Source: Granulicella sp. L56
GTDB taxonomy: Bacteria; Acidobacteriota; Terriglobia; Terriglobales; Acidobacteriaceae
NCBI RefSeq assembly: GCF_009765835.1
Contig: NZ_LMUS01000006.1
Location: 1,136,438 to 1,200,437, forward strand
Length of the DNA: 64,000 bases
Direction: 5' to 3'
Of the stretch, positions 1-8,640 are shown piece by piece (position 1 is the stretch's first letter; the number at the start of each line of letters is the position of its first letter). The translations under genes were made by a program, and so were the position numbers. The notes below the pieces were generated by a model. It ran no database searches and had not been told where the DNA came from. It saw only the letters and a list, made by a program, of their open reading frames with translations.

Positions 1-954
1 ATCCACATTTTCCGATGGAACCAGAATTCCGGCGCTGCCATCCAAAACCACCGTCGGCACATCCCCTACAGCAGTGGCAACGAGTGGAAGCCCACTAGCC
101 ATACCTTCCAGAATCGCCATCGGTAATCCTTCCTGGCGCGATGAAGAGACCATTACGTCCAGTGATGCATAGACAGCAGGCATATCGCCTCTGCGGCCCA
201 TAAACAATATGCTCTTCACTATCTTCAACTCGTCTACCAGCGCACGGAGCATTGCGAGATCGGGACCGTCGCCTACGATGACAAACCTTGCCTGTGGACA
301 TTGAACAAGAACCTGAGCGGCAGCCCGCAGAAAGATATCGGCCCCTTTTTCATTCGAAAGCCTGCCAATCCAACCAACAGTCAAAGCCGTTGCAACCTTG
401 ACTTCAAGAAGAAGCGAGGATCTTGCTTTTACAAAGGGCCGCAGGTCGATTCCATTCTGAATGGAGTAAACCTTATCCGCTCTGACTCCAGCCCTAAGCA
501 GACACGCTTTCACTTCATCCGATACAGCGATTACTCCTGCGTAGTTCCTCAGTACAAAGCGATCCACGATGCCGTAAAAAGAGACCGCCGGACCGCCCTT
601 GAGCCAGTTGTGACAGGTCGAAACAAATGGTATCCCAGTGTTGCGCAATGCGAAGTACACATAAACATCTGCCTTGTAACCATGAGCATGGACAACGTCA
701 GCACCTGTTTGCGCTGCCAACCTTCGGATATTGCCAGCCACTGTCCAGTCAATCTGGCCATTGCATGGAATTACGTTCGACTCAATCCCTTCACCGATTG
801 CGGCCTCGTGAAGTTGAAGGTTCGGATTCGCGGAGTTTGAAAAAACGCCCAGGACACTGCGATGAGAGTTTTCGTTAAGCGTCCGCGAAAGATTCAGGAT
901 CACGGCCTCAGCACCGTACATGCCGCCGCTACTGATGATGTGTAGAATCTTCAT
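1..954 (-). CDS. GT4-family glycosyltransferase (C-terminus cut by window edge)
   Basis: The frame is open from an ATG at 954 to base 1 (318 codons) and continues outside the window. The N-terminus begins MKILHIISSGGMYGAE, the glycine-rich loop of GT-B enzymes, and is followed by VVHAHGYKADVY. The C-terminal Rossmann half has VGWIGRLSNEKGADIF and the nucleotide-sugar motif SSSRQEGLPMAILEGMASGLP. These are hallmarks of GT4 retaining transferases that move a sugar from an NDP donor to a lipid-linked glycan at the cytoplasmic membrane face. Its start overlaps the end of the upstream deacetylase gene by 26 bp, so the two are probably co-transcribed. Donor and acceptor cannot be read from sequence. 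Confidence 0.9.
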   Translation of the reverse strand, partial: MKILHIISSGGMYGAEAVILNLSRTLNENSHRSVLGVFSNSANPNLQLHEAAIGEGIESNVIPCNGQIDWTVAGNIRRLAAQTGADVVHAHGYKADVYVYFALRNTGIPFVSTCHNWLKGGPAVSFYGIVDRFVLRNYAGVIAVSDEVKACLLRAGVRADKVYSIQNGIDLRPFVKARSSLLLEVKVATALTVGWIGRLSNEKGADIFLRAAAQVLVQCPQARFVIVGDGPDLAMLRALVDELKIVKSILFMGRRGDMPAVYASLDVMVSSSRQEGLPMAILEGMASGLPLVATAVGDVPTVVLDGSAGILVPSENVD

Positions 955-1735
955 TCGCTGTGACCCCGTCGCCGTCTGTATCCGGTTCTTTTCGATTCAG
1001 AAGCGCCCATGCCGTTTCGTAGAGCCGATCGCCCAGCAGAGCTTTCGCGGCTTCCTTGACCTTATATTGCCTGCCGAGACTGGCCAGCGTCCGGCTCTTC
1101 GGCTTAAGAAGCTCTGCAATCCACTCAAGCTTCATATCGCCACGGATATTCAACCGACCCATGAACGGTCCCGACGACACAGGCTCCGATCTTGGAATCG
1201 AGGAGTATATCTGCGTATACCCGGCCTCCGCGCATGCCGCCAGAACACGGCGGTTATAGCGCCCTCCGGGCAGCGACATCGTTTCGATGGGAACCCCTAG
1301 TTTATCTTCCAATGTTTTTCGTGCATCGACCAGCTCAGTCTGCAGCTCTTTTTCGTTGCAATGAGTAAGAAGAGTGTGGGTCCATCCGTGAGCGCCTATC
1401 GACTGGCCGGCATCAAGCAGCATCCGCAACTCGTTCCACCCCATATAGCCGCGCTTCTGTCCAGTCCAACCGACTGTAATAAAAAACTGCGCGCTCAATC
1501 CCCGTGACTGCAAGATCGGCAATGCGTATTCAAAATTTGAGATATGACCATCGTCAAAGGTTATTTCGGGCCACAAGCCGCCTGCGTTTTGTGTTCTTCT
1601 CTGCGAGAAGAGATTGAGATGCTTCTCAAATTCATTAGTTTCAATTACATACGAGTACTTACTGCCACTGGGCCTCAATTCATGATAAAGAAGATATAGC
1701 CTGCGTTCAGAAGTTAGCACTTGTTCCATCGACAT
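929..1735 (-). CDS. Polysaccharide deacetylase (NodB-like) family protein
   Basis: A 268-residue protein with the carbohydrate esterase 4 / NodB fold. TFDDG at about residues 59-63 supplies the catalytic base and metal-binding Asp, and GAHGWTH at about 114-120 supplies the two metal His ligands. LPGGRYNRR at about 155-163 resembles the conserved motif 3. There is no signal peptide, so it probably acts in the cytoplasm on a lipid-linked or nucleotide sugar, or at the membrane face, unlike secreted chitin or peptidoglycan deacetylases. It is followed with overlap by the GT4 gene and is divergent from the GT2 gene at 1851. The role fits N- or O-deacetylation during glycan assembly. The exact substrate is unknown. 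Confidence 0.88.
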   Translation of the reverse strand: MSMEQVLTSERRLYLLYHELRPSGSKYSYVIETNEFEKHLNLFSQRRTQNAGGLWPEITFDDGHISNFEYALPILQSRGLSAQFFITVGWTGQKRGYMGWNELRMLLDAGQSIGAHGWTHTLLTHCNEKELQTELVDARKTLEDKLGVPIETMSLPGGRYNRRVLAACAEAGYTQIYSSIPRSEPVSSGPFMGRLNIRGDMKLEWIAELLKPKSRTLASLGRQYKVKEAAKALLGDRLYETAWALLNRKEPDTDGDGVTANEDSTHHQ

Positions 1736-1850
1736 TGTCTAAGCACTCAAAGTTGGCTCTCGTTCAAGCGGCATTCGCCGATTGCAGTAACAGAATCAGA
1801 ATACTAGACTAGGCCGTAAACAGTATCAACGTAACGAAAGGTCAACCCGC

Positions 1851-2846
1851 TTGAATCTGGCAAACGAGGACACCCTGGGCAATCAGTCCGCCGATCTGGT
1901 GAGCGTCATCATCCCTGCATATAACGCTGCCCCCTATATCAAAGACACTCTCGAATCCGTCTTCGGCCAGACATACAAATCTTTTCAGATCGTTGTAGTC
2001 AATGATGGCTCACCTGATACGCCGGCACTGGAAGAGTTGTTGCTGCCTTATCGCGACCGCATTATTTATATCAAGCAGGAAAATCGCGGTCTAAGCGGTG
2101 CTCGCAATACTGGACTTCGTGCAGCGACTGGCAGCATGGTGGCACTCCTTGATGCTGATGACATCTGGACGCCGGACTACCTGGAAGAGCAGACCAAGTA
2201 TCTGCGCGAGCATCCTGAATATGATCTCGTTTATTGCAACTGTCGATTCTTTGGGCAATCGATCTACGACGGCAAGGAATATATGGATGTCTGCCCTTCT
2301 AATGGTGAAGCAACCTCTGCCGCCATTATCTCTCGGCGCTGCCATGTCTTCGTTTCCGTCACTGCACGCACCGAAGTCCTCAAACGCTTTGGTTTTGATG
2401 AGTCGCTTCGGTCATGTGAAGATTTCGATTGCTGGCTACGATTCACCGCCGCGGGCCATCGCATCGGCTACCATCGCAAGGTCCTTGTTCTTTACAGAAA
2501 GCATGCTGCCAGCCTCTCGGCGGATTTGACTTGGATGGCTGACTACAATATCCGTGTCCTCACCAATGCACTCACATTGTGGCCAGAAGGCTCGGAAGAA
2601 GCAACATTGCTGCTTCAAGCAAAGGCAACCAAAACCGCAGATCTCGAGAATATTCGGGGCAAAATAGCATTGCGAAACCAGGATATTCCCACCGCGATTA
2701 CCCATCTTCAGGCTGCCAACAGTTTCTACAAGAGCACAAAAATCTCGGCAGTGATCTTCCTTCTGCGAGTGGCGCCTTCTTCGGTAGTGGCCCTGTTCAA
2801 GCTGCGAGGGGCCCTCCTCCCCTCGTATCACGAAGGGGCAAAATAG
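1851..2846 (+). CDS. GT2-family glycosyltransferase
   Basis: A 331-residue GT-A transferase. It opens with VSVIIPAYNAAPYI and carries VVVNDGSPD (nucleotide binding) and ALLDADDIW (the DxD metal site); CEDFDCWLR near residue 190 fits the catalytic-base region. There are no clear membrane helices, so it is a soluble or peripheral inverting transferase. The start is a TTG with GAAAGG about 9 bases upstream, and no better in-frame ATG precedes the catalytic motif. It leads a rightward group with the acyltransferase-3 gene and the hotdog/SDR fusion and is divergent from the deacetylase gene. Family assignment is firm, but the sugar is unknown. Confidence 0.9.
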   Translation: MNLANEDTLGNQSADLVSVIIPAYNAAPYIKDTLESVFGQTYKSFQIVVVNDGSPDTPALEELLLPYRDRIIYIKQENRGLSGARNTGLRAATGSMVALLDADDIWTPDYLEEQTKYLREHPEYDLVYCNCRFFGQSIYDGKEYMDVCPSNGEATSAAIISRRCHVFVSVTARTEVLKRFGFDESLRSCEDFDCWLRFTAAGHRIGYHRKVLVLYRKHAASLSADLTWMADYNIRVLTNALTLWPEGSEEATLLLQAKATKTADLENIRGKIALRNQDIPTAITHLQAANSFYKSTKISAVIFLLRVAPSSVVALFKLRGALLPSYHEGAK

Positions 2847-2944
2847 CTGTGAGTATACTTTGACTCAGCGCGCGAAAAAGCCGATGGAACGACGGAGAAG
2901 GAATATGAGCCGTCAGAACCGGCAACTCGTTTTTTAACTTCCAT

Positions 2945-4135
2945 GTGCCCGACTACCCGCTGATGCCAACCTCTTCCAAATCGACGACGCTCTCTCCTTC
3001 GATGAATCACGAGGAGACAAGTCAAAAAAAACAAGTTCCCGTCAGGCCCAAGAGCGGATATATCAAAACGCTTGATGGATGGCGCACAATCGCAGTTGGC
3101 GCGGTAATTCTCTATCATGCGCGGGGAATCACTATAGGCGGCGCAAACTTCTCTAAGCTCCAAAATTTCGGAGATCGAGGTGTACAACTTTTTTTTGCAA
3201 TCAGCGGAATTTTGATTTGTTCCCGCCTCCTTGAAGAACAGCGAATGCATGGGCATATTTCGTTACGTGGCTTCTACATCAGGAGGGTTTTTCGTATTCA
3301 GCCAGCCGCCATCGTATTTCTGGCGACGGTCGGTATCTTGGCAATCGTCGGCACTCTTCACCCAACATTGCCTGCATCTTTAAGTTCATTATTTTGCTAT
3401 CGGAATTTTTATGAAGCAGCAAACGGTGTGACGTCCCCGGACGATCGTTACACAACTCACTTCTGGTCACTCGCGGTCGAGGAACATTTTTATCTATTAC
3501 TTCCGTCGTTGCTCATTTTCGGGAGAAAAAAGATAATTCCTCTTTTGACGGCGCTCTCCGTAATCTTTTTCCTTTGGCCGCCGATTGCTCATCATTTCAA
3601 GATATTTGACTCGCCACTCGCTGCCTGGCGCACTGATATGGCCCTGCGTGATCTGCTCGTACCCGCATTATTGGCAGTATTGCTTACAAAGCCTGCTTTC
3701 CGCACATGGATGACAAAGATATCATCTCGGAATGCCCTGATATTGCTAACAATCGTTGCCCTTCTTCTCTCACAATTTCTACTGAAGGGACATCTCATGG
3801 GAGAAATGACCTGTATCGGCTTTCCATTGATGGTGATCAGCACAATGCTGCATCCGGAAGGTTGGATCGGGCGCTTGCTGGAAACAAGACCCTTTTTATT
3901 TATAGGAAGAATCTCTTACAGCCTTTATCTATGGCAGGAGCTGTTCTTTCTTCACCGGAAAGATGATTCATCCTTACGATTTCTGCAAAGCGCCCCGTGG
4001 AATCTGATCGCCGTGCTGGTCTGTGCCATCCTTAGTTACTATGTGGTCGAAAGGCCGCTAATGCGACTGGGGCATCGACTGGCTCCTCCCGCTACGCCTG
4101 GCCGCAATGATCTCGGCAACGTGTCTGTTTCATGA
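2945..4135 (+). CDS. Acyltransferase-3 family membrane O-acyltransferase
   Basis: About 396 residues with roughly ten hydrophobic segments. The family signature is clear: LDGWRTIAVGAVILYHARG with the essential His near residue 58, GVQLFFAISGILI, and FWSLAVEEHFYLLLP near 170. These integral membrane enzymes move acetyl or another short acyl group from a cytoplasmic thioester to a glycan hydroxyl. The longest frame starts at GTG 2945, but ATG 2963 is an equally plausible start because the first 40 residues are low in conservation. The gene is noticeably more AT-rich than the region 25-34 kb, as is common in transferred polysaccharide genes. It sits next to an ACP/FkbH/ketoreductase module that could provide an unusual acyl donor. 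Confidence 0.88.
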   Translation: MPDYPLMPTSSKSTTLSPSMNHEETSQKKQVPVRPKSGYIKTLDGWRTIAVGAVILYHARGITIGGANFSKLQNFGDRGVQLFFAISGILICSRLLEEQRMHGHISLRGFYIRRVFRIQPAAIVFLATVGILAIVGTLHPTLPASLSSLFCYRNFYEAANGVTSPDDRYTTHFWSLAVEEHFYLLLPSLLIFGRKKIIPLLTALSVIFFLWPPIAHHFKIFDSPLAAWRTDMALRDLLVPALLAVLLTKPAFRTWMTKISSRNALILLTIVALLLSQFLLKGHLMGEMTCIGFPLMVISTMLHPEGWIGRLLETRPFLFIGRISYSLYLWQELFFLHRKDDSSLRFLQSAPWNLIAVLVCAILSYYVVERPLMRLGHRLAPPATPGRNDLGNVSVS

Positions 4136-4211
4136 TCTTGGGCGTATTTCGACGGGATGACTCGCTGATTCTCAAGTTGATAATCTCGATAACCAAACAG
4201 GCAAGATTCTA

Positions 4212-5660
4212 ATGACATCAAAAAATATAGAGACAACTCGCTATTTCTCAAAAGACATGCAGCAACAATTTGCCACCCTGACGGGCGACTGGAATCCCAT
4301 GCACATGGATGCTATTGCTGCGCGACGGACGCAGCCGGGAGCCCCCGTGGTACATGGTATTCACACACTGCTTTGGGCGTTGGAATGGATGGCTGCCGAA
4401 ATACCGGAGTTTCGTTTGGTTCGGCAGATAAAGGTCGATTTTTGCAAGTGGGTCTACGTTGACACAACGGCAAGCCTAATTATTTCGGCGTCAAATAGTA
4501 GAGAAATTAAGGCACGCATTTCGGTCGGCGGTATAGTAGCCGCAAAGATTACTGTAGTACTAGGAGACGTCGAACTCGCAGCAAAAAAATTCTCTCCTGA
4601 GTATCACAGCCATACTACTTCGAGAGATGCAAAAGAGTTGCAGTTTGAGGAGATGGCCTCGCAATCCGGAACTGTTGACGTCGCAGCACCACCGGAAGAA
4701 TTGGCCCGTTTGTTTCCCAGGCTCGCGGGTGTTGTGCAGCCGCATCGCGTGGCAGCATTGGGTTCTCTATCTCGATTGGTCGGCATGATATGCCCTGGAC
4801 TTCACTCCATTTTTTCTGGATTAAATATCACCTTCATCGACGATGAAATGCATGACGCTTTAGTTCACTATCGTGTGAAGCAGGCGATTGAGCGTTACAG
4901 GATGGTGACATTGGAGATCGAGGGGCTCGGAATTGCTGGCCACGTTGACACTTTCTCCAGAGTGGCTCCCGCGCTACAAGCGTCGATGGACAGTGTCGCA
5001 CGCTATGTTGGTGCAGATGAATTTTCCGGGACTCATGCACTGATCGTCGGGGGGTCGCGCGGACTTGGAGAATTGACCGCAAAAGTCATTGCCGCTGGCG
5101 GAGGAGATGTGACCATTACTTATGCCGTTGGAAAAGAAGAAGCAGAGGGTGTTGCAAAAGAAATACAAGAATCGGGAGGCCGCTGCGGTGTTATAGCTTT
5201 CAATGCCCTGCATCCAGCTGCACCTCAACTACGCAACCTGACAAAGCCCGTGACTCACGCCTACTACTACGCGACAGGCCAAATCTTTCGAGTAAAAAAA
5301 GGGCTATACTCTCCGGACATCTATCGGGAATTCACAAAATTCTATGTCGATAGCTTTGTTGATTTGTGCCAGTCACTTGCAACGGACATCTCAAAAAGCA
5401 TCTCGGTCTTCTATCCATCTTCGGTCGCTGTCACGGATCGTCCAGCGGATATGACTGAATACGCCATGGCAAAAGCCGCCGGCGAGGTTCTATGTGAAGA
5501 CATCAATCGCTATATGCCAGGAGTCCGAGTCGTTGTCAGCCGCCTACCTAGATTACCGACGGATCAGACCCTAAGTGTTATACCGGTACGTTGTTCCGAT
5601 CCTCTGGAAGTAATTTTGCCAATTATCCGTGACGTTCAAGGCGCTGAGACAAAGAGCTGA
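4212..5660 (+). CDS. MaoC-like hotdog / short-chain dehydrogenase fusion protein
   Basis: A 482-residue protein. Residues 1-125 form a MaoC-like hotdog domain containing TGDWNPMHMD, where Asp and His of the (R)-hydratase motif are recognisable, plus APVVHGIHTL. Residues about 165-270 look like a second, more degenerate hotdog repeat. Residues about 275-480 are a short-chain dehydrogenase with the nucleotide loop IVGGSRGLGE, a catalytic Ser region YPSSVAV and the YAMAK Tyr-Lys pair. The domains suggest combined 3-hydroxyacyl dehydration/hydration and ketoreduction on a thioester. It ends 21 bp before the oppositely oriented acyl carrier protein gene. My inference is that it prepares a hydroxyacyl or enoyl group for glycan decoration. 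Whether it uses ACP or CoA is not shown. Confidence 0.82.
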   Translation: MTSKNIETTRYFSKDMQQQFATLTGDWNPMHMDAIAARRTQPGAPVVHGIHTLLWALEWMAAEIPEFRLVRQIKVDFCKWVYVDTTASLIISASNSREIKARISVGGIVAAKITVVLGDVELAAKKFSPEYHSHTTSRDAKELQFEEMASQSGTVDVAAPPEELARLFPRLAGVVQPHRVAALGSLSRLVGMICPGLHSIFSGLNITFIDDEMHDALVHYRVKQAIERYRMVTLEIEGLGIAGHVDTFSRVAPALQASMDSVARYVGADEFSGTHALIVGGSRGLGELTAKVIAAGGGDVTITYAVGKEEAEGVAKEIQESGGRCGVIAFNALHPAAPQLRNLTKPVTHAYYYATGQIFRVKKGLYSPDIYREFTKFYVDSFVDLCQSLATDISKSISVFYPSSVAVTDRPADMTEYAMAKAAGEVLCEDINRYMPGVRVVVSRLPRLPTDQTLSVIPVRCSDPLEVILPIIRDVQGAETKS

Positions 5661-5681
5661 AGAGGATCACTGCACAAGGGA

Positions 5682-5930
5682 TTAGAGCTGCACTCCCTTC
5701 AGTACCAGCTCTGCCTGAATTTGAGAGACGGTTGTTAGTTCCGCAATCCGCTGGGGATCAAATTGCACCCCATATTCACCCTCAAGTGCAAGAATGACCT
5801 GCAAATGACGAAAAGAATCCCAGTTTTCGACAGTTCCAACACCAAGATCTGGGGTTACCTGATCCGGAGAAATTTCGAGAATATCGGCGAAAATATCACG
5901 CAGAGACGACGGCACTTGCTGAGAGCTCAT
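5682..5930 (-). CDS. Acyl carrier protein
   Basis: An 82-residue acidic four-helix carrier. ENWDSFRHLQVI contains the phosphopantetheine attachment Ser39 in a DSF context instead of the DSL of fatty-acid ACP, which is typical of carriers paired with FkbH-like or acyl-transfer modules. Translation is probably coupled to the fkbH-like gene: the ATG lies inside its 3' end (35-bp overlap) with AAGGAA about 9 bases upstream. It is the last gene of the leftward operon, so it probably serves this locus and not primary fatty acid synthesis. The loaded acyl group is unknown. Confidence 0.9.
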   Translation of the reverse strand: MSSQQVPSSLRDIFADILEISPDQVTPDLGVGTVENWDSFRHLQVILALEGEYGVQFDPQRIAELTTVSQIQAELVLKGVQL

Positions 5931-7842
5931 TTAATTCATTTCCTTCCAAAGTTATCCATTCCGGACTAGCTGGTGCTGAAGCAGTCAAATCGAGTTCATA
6001 GAACACTGAGCCGGAGGTATCTTGATCCTGCTCAATTCTGACAAAACCATGATCAGGATAAAAATCTGCACACGGCGCATTTTTCTTCGTTGCAATAAAT
6101 TCACCCACCAGCTTGGTGACTCCAGTTCTTAATGCACCCTCGGCTAGATGAGCGAGAAGCGCCGTCTCGATGCCGCGACCGATCACTCGACACGATAATA
6201 GCAGCGAATCGATATAACAGGAATCGCCATGGTTGCGCGCAAGAGCCAATCCGACGACTCCGGCATCGCCAAAACGATCACGTACCCGAATCACGACAGC
6301 CTGGCCGCCCTGAGTCGAAGCAAACCCTTCGATGTCTGCCGCGGAGTGGCGTCGCGTCGTCAAGTTGAACTGGTTTGTTTTGCCAAGTAATTGGACAGAT
6401 CGAGAGAGAGGCCCCTGAAGCGCACTGACAAACGTACATACAATCCCCAGCGAAGCGAGAAACTCATCGCGTCCACTGGAACTCGTGGCCAACTCGGCCC
6501 GTTGAGCCTGCGCTTTATATTCGCTCACACGGTTAACATCATCTTCCGTGACCACGTTCGCGTCGAAGAAGGGCTGCGACGACAGCATTTCAACTAACTT
6601 CCAGGGTTCGTCAAGGGGCGCTGCGACGACAGCCACCTCGGGCAGGTGTTGGCGAATCGCTTCACACTCCACAGGGTTGTCATCTACGAAAACAAACGAA
6701 TCCAGCCCAAGCGAGAGTTCCTGCGCAAGCTCGCGAATCGAGTTCGATTTTTCATTCCAGTTGATCTTAGTTGCGACAAAATGATCCAAATTGAGAGCAA
6801 GATCCGCCGCACGAAGCTGAAAGGCCTCTCGAACATCAGCATCATTGTTCTTTGAAACAATAGCCAGCAGAATGCCTCTGGAACTCAACTGCTTCAAATA
6901 TTTCTGATACTCCAGATAGCAATTTCCCGGGAAAGCACTTCCGGTAACAATCCCATCCGGGCCCTCTTCACCAAGAACACCACCCCAGAGCGTATTATCC
7001 AAGTCCGTGCAGAGAACCTTCCGAGGCGCACGGTACAGCGAGGAAAAGCAACGAATGAGGCCTTGGGAGTACATCTTGAATGCGCCGGGAGCGATTGCCA
7101 AGCGCGAAGAAAGAAAGAGCCGCATATCACGCCAGCTTCCACGACCATAGCGTGCAGCCACATGGTCAATGTCAAAGAAGACACAGTCAGAGATGCTCCT
7201 GCATAAATGCGCTAGCTTTTGGTTCAACCGGATCACTGCGTTAACAAAGCTATGTTGCAGGCTCCCATCTCCAACATCCCCGAGTGATGTCCGATCCGGC
7301 ACAACAAGCCCTTGGAAGAGTATTCGAGCAGAACTGCCAGAACGGAAGCTCCGGAGCATCTGTCCCACTCTTGCCAGCGATTCCTCTATCTCTGCTTCTA
7401 CGCGCGCGCCAATGCCATCTGTGCATAACTCCGGCAAGCGTCCAGCAACATCTTCTAAATCGAGAACAACAATCACTGCATCCGGTTTGAACTTTGCCAG
7501 GGCACTGTGAGGATTCATCATCTCATCGACATAGGAACCGTACCCGCCGACATGGAGATCCAACAGATAGTTTGAAAATAGCGCTTCGGTCATCAGAAAA
7601 GGAAGGATCGGTTCTACTGTCACCGATCGGACGAGATACGTTTTCAGCCTCTTCGCGCCCAACTGTGCCTCGATCGCATCGGTCATCCCAGCGAAGGTAT
7701 TGGCACAGAACATTACATCGCCAGGCTTACTCGAAAGCGTAAGAAGTATTCGCGCCTGTGCGACCACCGCGCTGACATCCTGCCTCGCCACTGCCTCTTT
7801 GATCGAACTCCGCAGCTCCAGACGCTCTGAATCAGTTTGCAT
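5896..7842 (-). CDS. FkbH-like HAD-IIIC family protein
   Basis: A 648-residue protein in three parts. The N-terminal 230 residues resemble the SGNH/FkbH N-terminal domain. The central HAD domain has CTDLDNTLWGGVLGE with the nucleophile Asp280 and Asp282, IVSKNN and FVDDNPVE. The C-terminal 480-640 region is GNAT-like and includes RVIGRGIETALLAHL. Characterised FkbH proteins load D-glyceryl groups from 1,3-bisphosphoglycerate onto an ACP while removing phosphate. The immediately downstream overlapping ACP gene fits such a loading role. The start has GGAGAGA upstream and overlaps the acetyltransferase gene by 11 bp. The full length matches the usual three-domain FkbH-like proteins of glycan clusters. 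The substrate is inferred, not demonstrated. Confidence 0.9.
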   Translation of the reverse strand: MQTDSERLELRSSIKEAVARQDVSAVVAQARILLTLSSKPGDVMFCANTFAGMTDAIEAQLGAKRLKTYLVRSVTVEPILPFLMTEALFSNYLLDLHVGGYGSYVDEMMNPHSALAKFKPDAVIVVLDLEDVAGRLPELCTDGIGARVEAEIEESLARVGQMLRSFRSGSSARILFQGLVVPDRTSLGDVGDGSLQHSFVNAVIRLNQKLAHLCRSISDCVFFDIDHVAARYGRGSWRDMRLFLSSRLAIAPGAFKMYSQGLIRCFSSLYRAPRKVLCTDLDNTLWGGVLGEEGPDGIVTGSAFPGNCYLEYQKYLKQLSSRGILLAIVSKNNDADVREAFQLRAADLALNLDHFVATKINWNEKSNSIRELAQELSLGLDSFVFVDDNPVECEAIRQHLPEVAVVAAPLDEPWKLVEMLSSQPFFDANVVTEDDVNRVSEYKAQAQRAELATSSSGRDEFLASLGIVCTFVSALQGPLSRSVQLLGKTNQFNLTTRRHSAADIEGFASTQGGQAVVIRVRDRFGDAGVVGLALARNHGDSCYIDSLLLSCRVIGRGIETALLAHLAEGALRTGVTKLVGEFIATKKNAPCADFYPDHGFVRIEQDQDTSGSVFYELDLTASAPASPEWITLEGNELNELSASAVVSA

Positions 7843-8407
7843 CTATTCTCTCCGCTTGCACCGATGCCGGCGACGGGCTTGCTTTGGGAGCCCGCATAAT
7901 AATACGTCCAGGAACACCCATCACCGTTGCGCCGTCGGGAATATTACTCATAACGAGCGTATTGGCGGCAATCTTCACTCCATTGCCTATTCTTATTTTA
8001 CCGACCAGGGCCGCGCCCGTACCTATATAAACATCATTTCCAATTGTGGGAGCACCCTGCCGCCCCATGGCCGAAGCCCCAATCGTGACACGATGTGTGA
8101 TGTCACAGTCGTTTCCGATGACAGCCTGTGGATTGATATGAACTCCTCCTATATGAGGAATATAGAGGCCGGTGCCGATCGTAGCGGACGGATCAATACA
8201 CATCTCCATAAACACTTCACAAAACTTATTTGCCAGCAATGAGATCACTTTAAGAGGAATACTTATGAGGAAAAATGGCGGGTCAACATTTAGCCAATTG
8301 CCCAACCGATAGCATCCAATCGCCCAGACCGCAGGGTTCAACCATAGCTCCTTACCGGTGTTACCCTTCGCCCTGTAACGTGCAATATCTGCAGAAAACT
8401 TGGACAT
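7832..8407 (-). CDS. Serine O-acetyltransferase-like hexapeptide-repeat transferase
   Basis: A 191-residue left-handed beta-helix acyltransferase. It has an N-terminal helical stretch (WAIGCYRLGNWL) followed by hexapeptide repeats from about residue 90, including TIGTGLYIPHIGGVHINP and CDITHRVTIGA with the catalytic His. The arrangement is CysE-like, but it lacks the full-length N-terminal domain of housekeeping serine acetyltransferase and sits between glycan-assembly genes. Such short homologues often O-acetylate sugars. GAGG lies about 8 bases before the ATG. It overlaps the fkbH-like gene by 11 bp. Cysteine biosynthesis cannot be excluded, but context favours glycan or acyl-module function. 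Confidence 0.82.
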   Translation of the reverse strand: MSKFSADIARYRAKGNTGKELWLNPAVWAIGCYRLGNWLNVDPPFFLISIPLKVISLLANKFCEVFMEMCIDPSATIGTGLYIPHIGGVHINPQAVIGNDCDITHRVTIGASAMGRQGAPTIGNDVYIGTGAALVGKIRIGNGVKIAANTLVMSNIPDGATVMGVPGRIIMRAPKASPSPASVQAERIDAN

Positions 8408-8640
8408 ACCAGAACCTCATTGATACTTTATTCGACAATGATCTTCTTGCCGCCAGACCCTCATCTTACCAGCCCGGCCTGGACTGAGCGCTTCATCGCA
8501 AACCCGCGGAGATACCGCAAGTCACTGGACGATTTTGGTGGGCCTGGCGAATCCACCGCATCGCTTCGACCATCAATTGTTTTAGACGGAGGCCCAATAA
8601 TCTCCGGTATGGAGCAGGGCGTTTCAGGTGAAGACTGGCA
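8408..8640 (-). other. Intergenic gap inside the leftward operon, with a possible coding remnant
   Basis: This 233-bp stretch separates two leftward glycan genes. No complete gene was seen. On the minus strand, between about 8578 and 8494, a short open stretch reads EAMRWIRQAHQNRPVTCGI, which resembles the motif seen before the catalytic strand in cellulase-like glycoside hydrolases. No start or continuation supports a functional gene. It may be a relic or chance, and the gap could also hold an internal promoter. Confidence 0.25.

Noticed and set aside
2905..2937. Ten-codon frame with a strong GGAGAAGG site upstream of the acyltransferase-3 gene
   Set aside because: It could be a leader peptide, but there are no repeated codons or attenuator hairpin to support regulation.
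7832..8407. Assignment of the CysE-like gene as housekeeping cysE
   Set aside because: The N-terminal domain is short and the gene overlaps fkbH in a glycan operon. A gene symbol would overstate certainty.
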